From the NCBI RefSeq assembly GCF_017743995.1, contig NZ_JAGHRB010000010.1:1-64000 (forward strand): DNA of 64,000 nucleotides, read 5' to 3'. A program made the translations under genes and the position numbers. The notes beneath the pieces were generated by a model, which was not told the DNA's origin, searched no databases, and saw nothing but the letters and a program-made list of their open reading frames with translations. The stretch is from Ruegeria sp. R13_0. Lineage in GTDB: Bacteria; Pseudomonadota; Alphaproteobacteria; Rhodobacterales; Rhodobacteraceae. Shown here one piece after another: positions 51,024 to 60,362 of the stretch; the stretch's first letter is position 1, and the number at the start of each line of letters is the position of its first letter.

Positions 51024-51135
51024 GGTCTTGCCCCAACTTGGTCAAACAGGACTGCGTGATAGCAAGAGCAGAAGGCCACCACAAGACGGGCCAGACGGGA
51101 TTACACGCTTGGCCGTCAGAGATTTTACAAAGCGA

Positions 51136-53625
51136 TCAGTAAAGGCCGCCGGTACTCAAATCCCCTTGCGAGGCTTTGGGGCCAACAGTGACGGTGCTAC
51201 CGGTCGAGGTTTGGACCTGAACGCCTGCGCGTTGCGCCTCTTCGAACAGCGGAAGGTCGGATCCGATGGCAAAGCCGCCGTCGTAGATGCGGTCGATGAA
51301 GCCATCCACACCGTCCCGGAAGAACTCGGCCACGACATATTCGCCGGATGCATCCGCAGGCAGGCGCGCGCCGCTGAAACGGTCGATCTTGATGAAGTGA
51401 CCACCCTCGGGCACCTCGAACGGACCGCCGCCGTATTTCTCAACGGCTTTTTCCATGAAGCTCTGGAAGACCGGCCCGCACATGGTGCCACCATAGGCCC
51501 CCCGGCCCATCGGACGCGGGCGGTCATAGCCGATATAGCATCCGGCCACGATGTTCGAGGTGAAGCCGATGAACCACGCATCCTTGGAGTCGTTGGTCGT
51601 TCCGGTCTTACCTGCCGTCGGCACCGGCAGGTTGACATAGCGCGACGCCGTCCCGCGATCCACAACACCCTTCATCATCGAGGTCAGCTGATAGGCGGTG
51701 ATCGCATCCATGACCTGAGAGCGATTGGTTTCAATGGTCGGCGACTCGTTTGGCTCCAACCAGGTCGAGTTACAATCGAGGCACTGACGATCGTCATGGC
51801 GATAGATCGTCTTGCCAAAACGGTCCTGAATCCGGTCGACCAGAGTAGGTTCGACCCGCTCACCGCCATTGGCGAACATCGCGTAGGCCGCAACCATTTT
51901 ATACAGTGTGGTTTCTTCGGACCCGAGCGAGTTGGCCAGAAATGCACCCATTCGGTCATAAACCCCGAACCGTTCCGCATAGCCCGCGACGACGGGCATC
52001 GTGACCTCTTGCGCCAGACGAATGGTCATCAGGTTCCGCGACTGTTCGATCCCGGTGCGCAGTGGCGTCGGACCGTAGAATTTGTTCGACGAGTTCTTGG
52101 GGCGCCACAGCCCCTGAGGGGTATTCACCTCAATCGGCGCGTCCACAACGATGGTGGCTGGGCTGTAGCCACTGTCGAGCGCAGCCGCGTAAACAAACGG
52201 CTTGAACGAGGACCCCGGCTGGCGCTGCGCCTGCGTGGCACGGTTGAACACGGTGTCCTGATACGAGAACCCGCCTTGCATCGCCAGAACGCGGCCCGAG
52301 TTCACGTCCATCGCGACAAAGCCGCCCTGCACTTCGGGCACCTGACGGGCGGACCATTGGCCCTCTTCCCCGGCCATGACAAGGATCACATCGCCGCGTT
52401 TGAAATTATCAAAGAAGTTGCCCTGCATCCATTTGATGTCAGAGCGTGGGATGGTGCCATCGGCAGGGCCATCCTCAATACCGACGGTCAATTGTTGCTC
52501 GGCCACGTCCAGCACAACGGCGGGATACCATTGGGTCGGCAGTACAACGTCACGGGGGATTTCCATCTGCGCCAATGCATCGCGCCATTGGGCTTCATCC
52601 GACAGCCGTTCTTCGGCGATCACCTCGCCCGTGCCACGCCATCTACCGCGTGACAGGTCGTATTTCTGCAATGCCTCACGCAGCGCACGCGCGGCTTCGA
52701 CCTGCATCTCTTCATCGACCGAGGCTCGTACGGTGAAACCACCCGTAAAGAACTCACCCTCACCGAAATCCTCGCTCAGCTGACGGCGGATTTCATCGGT
52801 GAAGTAGTCGCGCGGCGGCAGTGCGGTGCGGAAGCTTTCGAAATCCCCGTTCTGGACCGAACGCAGAGGCATTTCGACCTCGGTCTCATAGGTGGCCTGA
52901 TCAATATAACCGTTCTGGTTCATCTCGCGCAGAACATAGTTGCGGCGAGCCAGCAGGCGTTCCTTTTGGCGGACCGGGTGATAGTCCGACGGTGCCTTGG
53001 GCATCGCGGCCAGCATCGCGGCCTCATGCGGGGCCAGTTCCTGCAGGGTCTTGTTGAAATAGGTCTGCGCCGCAGCGGTCACGCCATAGGAGTTCTGACC
53101 CAGAAAGATCTCATTCATATAAAGCTCGAGGATCTGTTCCTTGTCGAGCGTATCTTCAAGCCGGGTGGCGAGGATGATTTCCTTGATCTTGCGCTCGGCC
53201 CGACGGTCGCCTGACAACAGGAAGTTCTTCATCACCTGCTGTGTGATGGTTGAGGCCCCGCGCACGGTCTCTCCCTTGGTGCGCACAGCTTCGACACCGG
53301 CTGCGATAATGCCGCGCGGGTCATAGCCCTGATGGGTGTAGAAATTCTTGTCTTCCGCAGAAATGAAGGCCTGTTTCACCAGATCGGGGATTTCCTCGGA
53401 CGGGGTGAACAGACGGCGTTCCTGGGCGAATTCGTCGATCAACTGACCCTCACCGGAATAGATACGGCTGATCGTGGGCGGCTTGTACTGGGCCAGCGAC
53501 TCGTGGCTGGGCAGGTCGCGACCATACATCCAGAAGACCGCGCCGATCACCAGCGCAACCATGAAGATACCCAAAGTCACGAGGCTGAAAACTGCCCCGA
53601 AAATCGATAGAATGAACCGGATCAC
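51136..53625 (-). CDS. mrcA: Penicillin-binding protein 1A
   Basis: An 829-aa bifunctional peptidoglycan synthase. Membrane helix about 6-34, glycosyltransferase domain with the catalytic Glu91 (FISAEDKNFYTHQG), an OB-like domain about 290-420, and transpeptidase domain with SSFK (QPGSSFKPF, about residue 474), SRN (EQSRNLMTIRL) and KTG (AGKTGTTNDSKDAWF). The start is GTG at 53625. The promoter at 53654 fits. It lies downstream of amiC, so two envelope enzymes are adjacent. Confidence 0.95.
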   Translation of the reverse strand: MIRFILSIFGAVFSLVTLGIFMVALVIGAVFWMYGRDLPSHESLAQYKPPTISRIYSGEGQLIDEFAQERRLFTPSEEIPDLVKQAFISAEDKNFYTHQGYDPRGIIAAGVEAVRTKGETVRGASTITQQVMKNFLLSGDRRAERKIKEIILATRLEDTLDKEQILELYMNEIFLGQNSYGVTAAAQTYFNKTLQELAPHEAAMLAAMPKAPSDYHPVRQKERLLARRNYVLREMNQNGYIDQATYETEVEMPLRSVQNGDFESFRTALPPRDYFTDEIRRQLSEDFGEGEFFTGGFTVRASVDEEMQVEAARALREALQKYDLSRGRWRGTGEVIAEERLSDEAQWRDALAQMEIPRDVVLPTQWYPAVVLDVAEQQLTVGIEDGPADGTIPRSDIKWMQGNFFDNFKRGDVILVMAGEEGQWSARQVPEVQGGFVAMDVNSGRVLAMQGGFSYQDTVFNRATQAQRQPGSSFKPFVYAAALDSGYSPATIVVDAPIEVNTPQGLWRPKNSSNKFYGPTPLRTGIEQSRNLMTIRLAQEVTMPVVAGYAERFGVYDRMGAFLANSLGSEETTLYKMVAAYAMFANGGERVEPTLVDRIQDRFGKTIYRHDDRQCLDCNSTWLEPNESPTIETNRSQVMDAITAYQLTSMMKGVVDRGTASRYVNLPVPTAGKTGTTNDSKDAWFIGFTSNIVAGCYIGYDRPRPMGRGAYGGTMCGPVFQSFMEKAVEKYGGGPFEVPEGGHFIKIDRFSGARLPADASGEYVVAEFFRDGVDGFIDRIYDGGFAIGSDLPLFEEAQRAGVQVQTSTGSTVTVGPKASQGDLSTGGLY

Positions 53626-53653
53626 GTCACTGCCTTTTTTTCGCGCTGCCGCC

Positions 53654-53682
53654 TATATAGGGATGCCAAGCCCAAGGGTCAA
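53654..53682 (-). promoter_or_regulatory. Promoter of mrcA
   Basis: On the minus strand TTGACC (53682-53677), a 17-base spacer and TATATA (53659-53654), 28 bases upstream of the GTG start. Confidence 0.65.
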
Positions 53683-53731
53683 AACATGCGTCAAAACCAC
53701 AAGCGCATTCTAGCCGTTTTGCGCCGTCAGG

Positions 53732-54952
53732 TCACTGTCCAATCAAGGACCGTCTGATCACATCTTGCTGCCGCCAGTCCTCGAGCCCCTGATAAATCCC
53801 CAGCGCCATTTTGGCGCGCCATTCGGGATTTTTGATGTTTTTTAGGTCTCTGGGGCTGGAAAGAAACCCAAGTTCGACCAGAACAGACGGAATATCCGCC
53901 GCCTTCAGCACCGAAAACGAGGCCGTGCGCAGCGGTTTGCGATTCATCGGCCCGCCCTGTTGCGCCATGCCATTGGCAATCGCGCCCGCAAGCGAAGTGG
54001 TGCGGGGTTTGGTCTCCTGCCGTGCCATGTCCAGCAGCACATCGGTGACCTGATCATCAGCTCCGTTCAGATCGACCCCGGATAAAAGATCGTCGCGATC
54101 ATGACGCTCAGCCAGTTTGACGCTGGCCACGTCCGAGGCATCCTCGGACAAGGTATAGACCGCCGCGCCGTGGGCCTGACCTTCGGAGAGGGAGTCGGCA
54201 TGTAGCGAGATGAACACATCCGCACCGGCCCGATGCGCCAGCGCGATACGACGTTCCAGCGAGACGAACTGATCTTCGACCCGCGTCAGCACCACCTCGT
54301 AACCACCTGACCTTAATAGCAATTCACGCAATTCACGCGCGAAGGTCAGCATCATGGTTTTCTCGTCAATGCCGCCGAACTCGGCACCCGGATCAATACC
54401 GCCATGGCCGGGGTCCAGCATCACCCGCAAGACCTGCGTCGCGTTGCGCGGGGTCTCGGATGTTGTGACGGCAGGTTCGGGAAGGTCCCAGCCGTGGTTC
54501 TGCGGTACGCCCGCCGATGCGTTGAACGTGTCAAAATCGGTGCCCACCAATTGCAAGGTCAACAGCGCCGCGCCCGATATCTGATCTATCTTCAGCTCGG
54601 CCGTGTCCACCGCCATCGGTGCGCCCAATTCCAGAACCATGCGGGACCAGCCGGGGACATAGGCCCCGAACTGAACGCCGCTGATCCGGTCGGTTTGCAG
54701 AAATTCTTCGGCACTGAGGCCGGTCCAGTCGACCTCCTGAAAGTCGAGAACCATGCGGTAGGGATCGCGCAGCGTGAAGATGCGGTAGGGTACACCCTGA
54801 CTGACGCCAAGATTGACCTGAACCGCGGTGCGACCAGAATCGATGATGCGGCTTTGGTCCGGCTGCACGCGCGCCAAAGCAGTGAAGTCCTGCGCCAATG
54901 CGGCACCGGACAGCGCCCAGATCAGCGCGATGCAATAGAAAATCCTGCTCAT
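53732..54952 (-). CDS. amiC: N-acetylmuramoyl-L-alanine amidase (AmiC-like)
   Basis: A 406-aa exported amidase that cuts stem peptides from glycan strands during daughter-cell separation. Signal peptide about 1-20 (FYCIALIWALSGAALAQ), N-terminal AMIN domain about 35-130 that binds peptidoglycan, and Amidase_3 domain from about 172 with zinc ligands in LDPGHGGIDPGAE, the Glu of GGIDEKTMML and FISLHADS, and catalytic Glu in VLVELGFLSSPRD. About 106 bases separate it from mrcA. Confidence 0.93.
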   Translation of the reverse strand: MSRIFYCIALIWALSGAALAQDFTALARVQPDQSRIIDSGRTAVQVNLGVSQGVPYRIFTLRDPYRMVLDFQEVDWTGLSAEEFLQTDRISGVQFGAYVPGWSRMVLELGAPMAVDTAELKIDQISGAALLTLQLVGTDFDTFNASAGVPQNHGWDLPEPAVTTSETPRNATQVLRVMLDPGHGGIDPGAEFGGIDEKTMMLTFARELRELLLRSGGYEVVLTRVEDQFVSLERRIALAHRAGADVFISLHADSLSEGQAHGAAVYTLSEDASDVASVKLAERHDRDDLLSGVDLNGADDQVTDVLLDMARQETKPRTTSLAGAIANGMAQQGGPMNRKPLRTASFSVLKAADIPSVLVELGFLSSPRDLKNIKNPEWRAKMALGIYQGLEDWRQQDVIRRSLIGQ

Positions 54953-55018
54953 GGCCTCAAGTTTTCCCGAGATCGTTTGAGCGTGACCCTAGCGCATCCG
55001 CCCCCTCTTGTGAACGCT

Positions 55019-56179
55019 TTACACCGGCTGCAACGCGCCGCGTTCGGCCATGAAGCTGCGCAGGCGCACTAACCCGTCCTGAATATCGGCCGTGGCCCGC
55101 GCGTAGGAGAATCGCAGGGTCGTATGTCCGCGCTCAGGATCGAAATCCAAACCGGGTGTGACAGCCACACCGGCCTTTTCCAGAATCTCGGCTGCAAAGG
55201 CGCGGCTGTCATCAGTCAGATCAGAGACATCGGCATAGACGTAAAACGCCCCATCAGGTGGCGCGATATTCGTGAAACCAGCTTTTGGCAGCCCTTCGAG
55301 CATCAACTCACGGTTGCGACGGTAGACATCGAGATTGGCCTGCAGCTCCTCGTCGCAATCCATCGCGGCCAACGCGGCCACCTGGCTGGCATGGGGAGCG
55401 CAGATGAACATGTTCTGAGCGATCCGCTCGACCACGCGGACCTGATCCTCGGGAACGACCATCCAGCCAACACGCCAACCTGTCATCGAGAAATACTTCG
55501 AGAAGGAATTGATCACATAGCACTCATCCGTCAGCTCCAACGCAGTGACGGCTTTGGCCTCATATTCCAGCCCATGGTAGATCTCATCACTGATGAAAGA
55601 GGCACCCTGCCCCTGCGCCGCGTCGATCAACGCGCCCATCGACGCGCGATCCAACATGGTGCCGGTTGGATTGGCCGGTGACGCGACCATCAGGCCCTGA
55701 AGATCAAGCCCGGCAAAATCCGAAGGCACCGGTTGCAGCCGATTCTCGGGCAAGGTCGGCAGGTCGACGGGCACCAGCCCAAGCGCCTTGAGAATCTGGC
55801 GGTAGGACGGATAGCCCGGCGCACCGATCCCCACGCGATCCCCGCTGTCGAACAGCGCGGTAAAGGCAAGCAAGAACCCGCCGGAAGACCCCGGCGTCAC
55901 CACGACCCTTTCGGGGTTCAGATCGACATTGTACCACTCGCCATACATCTGCGCGATCCGCTGTCGCAAGGCGGGCAGCCCAAGCGCGACGGTATAACCC
56001 AACGGGCCTTGCTCCATTGCCTTGGCGAGGGCTTCAGTCGCGCCTTTCGGGGCGCCGGTTCCGGGCTGGCCGACCTCCATATGAATGATGTGGCGTCCGG
56101 CCACTTCGGCTTTGCGCGCGGCCTCCATCACGTCCATCACAATAAACGGATCGACCCCGGACCGGGTTGAGTTTCTCAT
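55019..56179 (-). CDS. PLP-dependent aminotransferase, class I/II
   Basis: A 386-aa fold type I aminotransferase. The PLP Lys lies in NSFSKYFSMTGWRVGW near residue 228; ASPANPTGTML and ISDEIYHGLEY hold the Asn and Asp-Tyr that contact PLP. It resembles the aspartate/aromatic aminotransferases with the N-terminal HIIHMEVGQPGTG. The specific amino acid is unknown. ATG at 56179 has GGGAG 6 bases upstream; an ATG at 56185 sits on top of that site. It diverges from the M48 gene. Confidence 0.85.
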   Translation of the reverse strand: MRNSTRSGVDPFIVMDVMEAARKAEVAGRHIIHMEVGQPGTGAPKGATEALAKAMEQGPLGYTVALGLPALRQRIAQMYGEWYNVDLNPERVVVTPGSSGGFLLAFTALFDSGDRVGIGAPGYPSYRQILKALGLVPVDLPTLPENRLQPVPSDFAGLDLQGLMVASPANPTGTMLDRASMGALIDAAQGQGASFISDEIYHGLEYEAKAVTALELTDECYVINSFSKYFSMTGWRVGWMVVPEDQVRVVERIAQNMFICAPHASQVAALAAMDCDEELQANLDVYRRNRELMLEGLPKAGFTNIAPPDGAFYVYADVSDLTDDSRAFAAEILEKAGVAVTPGLDFDPERGHTTLRFSYARATADIQDGLVRLRSFMAERGALQPV

Positions 56180-56201
56180 GCCCATCTCCCATGTTGCAGC
56201 C

Positions 56202-57560
56202 ATGGCTTTTGAACGCGTATCCCGGCTGGCGTCAATCCCGGCCCTGATACTTGCGGCTGTCCTCTGGCTGACGGCGGCAGTGCAGAGCCACGCCCAGGGC
56301 CTGATCCGCGATCCCGATATCGAGTACGGCCTGCGCGAACTGGCCTTTCCGGTGTTGCGTGCCGCCGGGCTAAGCTCCAATCTGGTGCACATTCTGGTGG
56401 TCAACGACAACACCTTCAACGCCTTCGTGATCGACTATAACGCGATCTACCTGAACTACGGCCTGATCCTGTCGGTTGACAGCCCCGAAATGCTGCAAGC
56501 CGTCATTGCTCACGAGGCCGCTCATATCGCCAACGGTCATCTGGCCCGCCGTCACCAAAACCTGCAGGATGCGCAACGCAAGGCGACCCTTGGCACAGCG
56601 CTTGCTCTAATCACAGCCGCAGCGGGCGCTCGGGAAGCCGCCGCAGGACTTGCAGTTGGCACGCAAGGCGCGGCCATTCGCAGCTTTCTGGGTCACACGC
56701 GGGCTGAGGAAGCCTCAGCCGATCGCAGCGCGGCCAGCTATCTGCGGTGGGCCGGAATCTCACCCAAGGGGATGGTCGCGATCCACCGCAAATTCGCAGG
56801 TCAGGAATTGCTGAGTACGGCCAATCAGGACCCCTATATGCGCTCGCACCCCACCAGCAGGGATCGCCTGCGCGCGGCTGAGGCGTTTCTGGACGAGTTC
56901 GGCGATCAAACCCAACCCAATGAAACCGCCGACTATTGGTTTGCACGCGTGAAAGGCAAACTCTCGGCCTTTCTGCGCTCTCCGAGCTGGACAATGCGTC
57001 GCGCGAAAGAGGAAACGGCGTATGACATCCGAATGATGCGCGAGGCGTCGGCCCATCACCAGAACCGCGATCTGGCACGTGCGCGTGCAGCGATAGATGA
57101 AGCCTTGAAAATTCGGCCCGAGGATCCCTTCTACTATGAACTGAAAGGTCAAATCCTTCTGGAAAACAGGCAATTTTCCGAGGCAGTTAATGCGTATGCC
57201 CAAGCGGTTGAAATGGCGCCGCACAATGCGTTGATTCTTGCCGGGTACGGACGGGCGCTGCTGCTACAAGGCCAGACCGACACGGCGTTGGAGGCGCTGG
57301 AGAAAGCCCGCGCCCGCGACTACCGCAACGCGCGGCTGATGCGGGATTTGGGAGTGGCCTATTCCAAGGTCGGCAATAACGGTATGGCCTCGACCGTCAC
57401 CGCAGAACGATACGCCTTGCAGGGCCGGTTGGCCGATGCAGGTATTCACGCAAGACGGGCCATCGGGCAACTTCCCGAAGGCTCACCGGGTTGGCAAAGG
57501 GCACAAGATGTGTTGATTGCCTCGAAACGCGCAGAGAAAGCGAAAAGGAAACGCAAATGA
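56202..57560 (+). CDS. Periplasmic M48 metallopeptidase with TPR repeats (BepA-like)
   Basis: A 452-aa exported protease. Signal peptide to about residue 33 (SIPALILAAVLWLTAAVQSHAQ), M48 domain with HEAAH in AVIAHEAAHIANGHLARR (about residue 103) and the third ligand Glu in TRAEEASADRSA, then TPR-type helices from about 275 (ALKIRPEDPFYYELKGQI, EMAPHNALILAGYGRALL). BepA degrades or assists LptD assembly in the outer membrane; this is a likely relative. ATG at 56178 is a possible earlier start. The dsbA-like gene overlaps its stop (ATGA). Confidence 0.87.
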   Translation: MAFERVSRLASIPALILAAVLWLTAAVQSHAQGLIRDPDIEYGLRELAFPVLRAAGLSSNLVHILVVNDNTFNAFVIDYNAIYLNYGLILSVDSPEMLQAVIAHEAAHIANGHLARRHQNLQDAQRKATLGTALALITAAAGAREAAAGLAVGTQGAAIRSFLGHTRAEEASADRSAASYLRWAGISPKGMVAIHRKFAGQELLSTANQDPYMRSHPTSRDRLRAAEAFLDEFGDQTQPNETADYWFARVKGKLSAFLRSPSWTMRRAKEETAYDIRMMREASAHHQNRDLARARAAIDEALKIRPEDPFYYELKGQILLENRQFSEAVNAYAQAVEMAPHNALILAGYGRALLLQGQTDTALEALEKARARDYRNARLMRDLGVAYSKVGNNGMASTVTAERYALQGRLADAGIHARRAIGQLPEGSPGWQRAQDVLIASKRAEKAKRKRK

Positions 57561-58315
57561 TCCTGAAACATGCAGCCCCCGCCCTTTTGGGGCTTTCCCT
57601 GATATCGACTTCGGCGCTGGCGCTGGACCTCAATGCGCTCAGCGATGCCGAAAAGGCCGAGTTCGGAGCACAGGTGCGCGAGTATCTGCTGGAAAACCCC
57701 GAAGTGATCATCGAAGCGATCACCATTCTGGAACAGCGCAACGCAGCGTCTCAGGAACAGGCCGACCGCGATCTGGTCGCCTCGAACGCGGATGAGCTGT
57801 TCAATGACGGCTATAGCTGGGTGGGCGGCAATCCGGAGGGCGACATCACCTTGGTCGAGTTCATGGACTACCGCTGCGGCTATTGCCGCCGCGCCGTGCC
57901 CGAGGTGGCCAGCCTGTTGGCCGAAGACGGCAATATCCGTCTGGTGATCAAAGAGTTCCCGATTCTGGGCGATGCCTCGGTCCTGTCCTCACGCTTTGCT
58001 GTTGCGACCAAACATGTCGCCGGCGATGACGCCTATAAACAGGTTCATGACGCCCTACTGGAATTCAGCGGAGAACCCAGCGAAGTGACCCTACGCCGCA
58101 TCTCGGACGGGCTTGGGCTGGACAGCGACGCCATCATCGCCGCGATGGACAGCAACCAGGTCACCGAAGAGATCACCCGCACCCGAGAACTTGCACAACG
58201 GATGCAGATCACCGGCACGCCCTCGTTCGTCCTAGGCACCGAAATGCTGCGCGGCTTCCTGCCCGCGGATCAGATGAAGCAGATCGCAGACGGCGTGCGG
58301 GCGGAACAGGGGTAA
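57557..58315 (+). CDS. DsbA-family periplasmic thiol oxidoreductase
   Basis: A 252-aa exported protein. Signal peptide HAAPALLGLSLISTSALA, then a helical N-terminal segment (FGAQVREYLLENPEVIIEAI) and a thioredoxin fold with CGYC (FMDYRCGYCRRAV, near residue 106) and the cis-Pro loop ITGTPSFVLG. The ScsC/Com1-like N-terminal helix suggests a DsbA/DsbG-like oxidase or isomerase. It is translationally coupled to the M48-TPR protease, so both serve envelope quality control. A GC hairpin follows the stop. Confidence 0.88.
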   Translation: MILKHAAPALLGLSLISTSALALDLNALSDAEKAEFGAQVREYLLENPEVIIEAITILEQRNAASQEQADRDLVASNADELFNDGYSWVGGNPEGDITLVEFMDYRCGYCRRAVPEVASLLAEDGNIRLVIKEFPILGDASVLSSRFAVATKHVAGDDAYKQVHDALLEFSGEPSEVTLRRISDGLGLDSDAIIAAMDSNQVTEEITRTRELAQRMQITGTPSFVLGTEMLRGFLPADQMKQIADGVRAEQG

Positions 58316-58321
58316 GTTGTT

Positions 58322-58340
58322 GGGGCGGCCTTGCCGCCCC
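58322..58340 (+). terminator. GC-rich hairpin after the dsbA-like gene
   Basis: GGGGCGGC-CTT-GCCGCCCC is a perfect 8-bp stem 7 bases after the stop. There is no T run. Confidence 0.55.
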
Positions 58341-58448
58341 ATACGAACGGGCGCGCCGTCCAAGAATGCACAATATACCTCAGAACAGTAGCACCGCAGA
58401 TGTCGGTTTAGGACTCATGGCAGACGCGATGACCAACACGCAATATGG

Positions 58449-59105
58449 GTGGCGGTGGACGAAGCGAGATCTCTATTGGAAAGCTGCATAATTTTTGATC
58501 TCGATGGTACACTCGTTGATAGCGAGACCGCCTGCTTACAGGCCTTGAACGAAGCTATTCCCCAATTGGCTATGTCTATTTCGGAGCTATCGAGCCGGTA
58601 TCGAGGGAAAAAGCTCGCCACAATTTTTTCCGACATTGAAAACACACTCGGACTACGTCTGCCAATCGACATAGAGCAACGCTATCGCGAGCATGCGTCG
58701 ATACTAATCGAATCCGATACGCGCCTTTTTTCCGGGGTCGCTGATGCACTTGTCAGACTTCGCCAACAAATGTGTATCGCATCAGGCGGACCAATGCCCA
58801 AAATCGAAGTGTTAGTGGATAGTCATGGGCTACGACCCTTCTTTGGAAAAAGGCTGTTCAGTTCCTACGACCTGAAGTCTTGGAAACCATCGCCTGATCT
58901 GTTCGTCCACGCAGCTCATCAAATGGGGTTTTCGCCTGAAGATTGCATCGTCGTCGAGGACAGTGAGGTTGGCATCACTGCTGCCAAGGCGGCGGGAATG
59001 ACACCCTTGCATTTCTGCGAGCAATTCAGTGCACCTCTATCAGAGTACAGCTTTTCAAATTACGCCGAATTGCCAGATATGATCGAGAGGATACAAACTG
59101 CTTAG
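58449..59105 (+). CDS. HAD-superfamily phosphatase/phosphomutase-like hydrolase
   Basis: A 218-aa HAD hydrolase. Motif I is IIFDLDGTLVDSETA (nucleophile Asp at about 17), followed by an alpha-helical cap, motif II-like CIASGGPMPKIEVL, motif III Lys in LKSWKPSPDLFVHAA and motif IV VVEDSEVGITAAKAAGM. It resembles beta-phosphoglucomutase and GPH-type phosphatases. The start is GTG at 58449. The gene is clearly AT-richer than its neighbours (the 60 bases from 58621 are 43 percent GC, against 65 percent from 57841) and uses TTA, ATA and AGG codons, suggesting recent acquisition. The substrate is unknown. Confidence 0.85.
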   Translation: MAVDEARSLLESCIIFDLDGTLVDSETACLQALNEAIPQLAMSISELSSRYRGKKLATIFSDIENTLGLRLPIDIEQRYREHASILIESDTRLFSGVADALVRLRQQMCIASGGPMPKIEVLVDSHGLRPFFGKRLFSSYDLKSWKPSPDLFVHAAHQMGFSPEDCIVVEDSEVGITAAKAAGMTPLHFCEQFSAPLSEYSFSNYAELPDMIERIQTA

Positions 59106-59182
59106 GTGAGCACGTCGCGAACGGAAACAAAACCCACAAAGCAGTCCAATAGAATGTAGTACGTCAGCTATGTATACCCACG

Positions 59183-60292
59183 CTACTCCGCCGCATCCAA
59201 TTCAGAGGCCTTTTTCTCGACCTCTTCCACGATATGCTCGATCATCTGATCGTTCGACATCTTGTGGCTGGCCTTGCCCGCCAGATAGACCATGCCCGAC
59301 CCTGCTCCGCCGCCGGTGAAGCCGACATCGGTCATCAGCGCCTCGCCCGGGCCGTTGACGACGCAACCGATGATCGACAGGGACATCGGCGTTTTGATAT
59401 GTTCCAGGCGGTGCTCCAGCGTCTCGACGGTTTTGATCACGTCGAACCCCTGACGCGCGCAGGAGGGGCATGAGATGATGTTGACGCCGCGATGGCGCAG
59501 GCCCAGCGATTTCAGGATTTCAAAGCCAACCTTAACCTCTTCGACCGGGTCTGCGGACAGGCTGACGCGGATCGTATCTCCGATCCCCATCCACAGCAGG
59601 TTGCCGAGACCGATGGCGGATTTGATGGTGCCGCTGACCAGCCCTCCGGCCTCGGTGATACCAAGGTGAATGGGGGCATCGGTGGCCTCGGCAATGCCTT
59701 GATAGGCCGCCGCCGATAAAAAGACGTCGCTGGCTTTCACGCTGATCTTGAATTCGTGGAAATCATTGTCCTGCAGTATGCGGATATGTTCCAACCCGCT
59801 TTCGACCATCGCCTCGGGACAAGGTTCGCCGTATTTCTCAAGCAGGTGCCGCTCGAGCGAGCCTGCATTCACTCCGATCCGAATCGAGCAGTTATGGTCC
59901 CTTGCGGCCTCGATGACCTCCTTCACGCGTTGTTCGTTGCCGATATTGCCCGGGTTGATCCGCAGACAGGCTGCCCCGGCCTCAGCGGCTTCGATGCCGC
60001 GACGGTAGTGAAAGTGAATGTCGGCCACGATGGGCACCGGGCTTTCGCGCACAATCTCTTTCAGCGCCTTGGCCGAGTCCTCGTCCGGAACGGAAACCCG
60101 CACGATATCGGCACCAGCCTCAGCCGCCGCCTGAACCTGCGCGACCGTTGCCGCCACATCAGTGGTTAGGGTGTTGGTCATGGTTTGGACAGCAATCGGA
60201 GCATCGCCTCCGACCGGCACGTTGCCGACCATGATCTGGCGGGATTTACGGCGGTAGATATCGCGCCAGGGACGTACGTGGTTGAGCGACAT
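59183..60292 (-). CDS. ispG: 4-hydroxy-3-methylbut-2-en-1-yl diphosphate synthase (IspG)
   Basis: A 369-aa [4Fe-4S] enzyme of the MEP isoprenoid pathway. The TIM barrel begins [20 protein letters not shown]. Cluster ligands are two Cys of [14 protein letters not shown] near residue 270 and the Cys of [16 protein letters not shown]. Full family length. It lies downstream of the RodZ-like gene with a hairpin in the 70-base gap. Confidence 0.96.
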   Translation of the reverse strand: MSLNHVRPWRDIYRRKSRQIMVGNVPVGGDAPIAVQTMTNTLTTDVAATVAQVQAAAEAGADIVRVSVPDEDSAKALKEIVRESPVPIVADIHFHYRRGIEAAEAGAACLRINPGNIGNEQRVKEVIEAARDHNCSIRIGVNAGSLERHLLEKYGEPCPEAMVESGLEHIRILQDNDFHEFKISVKASDVFLSAAAYQGIAEATDAPIHLGITEAGGLVSGTIKSAIGLGNLLWMGIGDTIRVSLSADPVEEVKVGFEILKSLGLRHRGVNIISCPSCARQGFDVIKTVETLEHRLEHIKTPMSLSIIGCVVNGPGEALMTDVGFTGGGAGSGMVYLAGKASHKMSNDQMIEHIVEEVEKKASELDAAE

Positions 60293-60315
60293 GAAGAGAG
60301 GTCCGCATCTGCCTA

Positions 60316-60342
60316 GGTTGCCTCATAGATAGTTCGGCAACC
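60316..60342 (-). terminator. Hairpin between the RodZ-like gene and ispG
   Basis: GGTTGCC (60316-60322) and GGCAACC (60336-60342) form a 7-bp stem with a 13-base loop between two minus-strand genes. There is no T run, so function is uncertain. Confidence 0.4.
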
Positions 60343-60362
60343 GTGGTTGAGCAATGGCAAGA

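Noticed and set aside
51022..52653. 543-codon plus-strand frame opposite mrcA
   Set aside because: Antisense shadow; the minus frame contains all penicillin-binding protein motifs, and the plus frame has no domain I can recognise.
56170..56205. A second pair of divergent start codons overlapping in CATG (aminotransferase and M48 gene)
   Set aside because: The aminotransferase start at 56179 is well supported, but the M48 protein has an equally good signal peptide from ATG 56202, which leaves a small gap. The overlap is not required.
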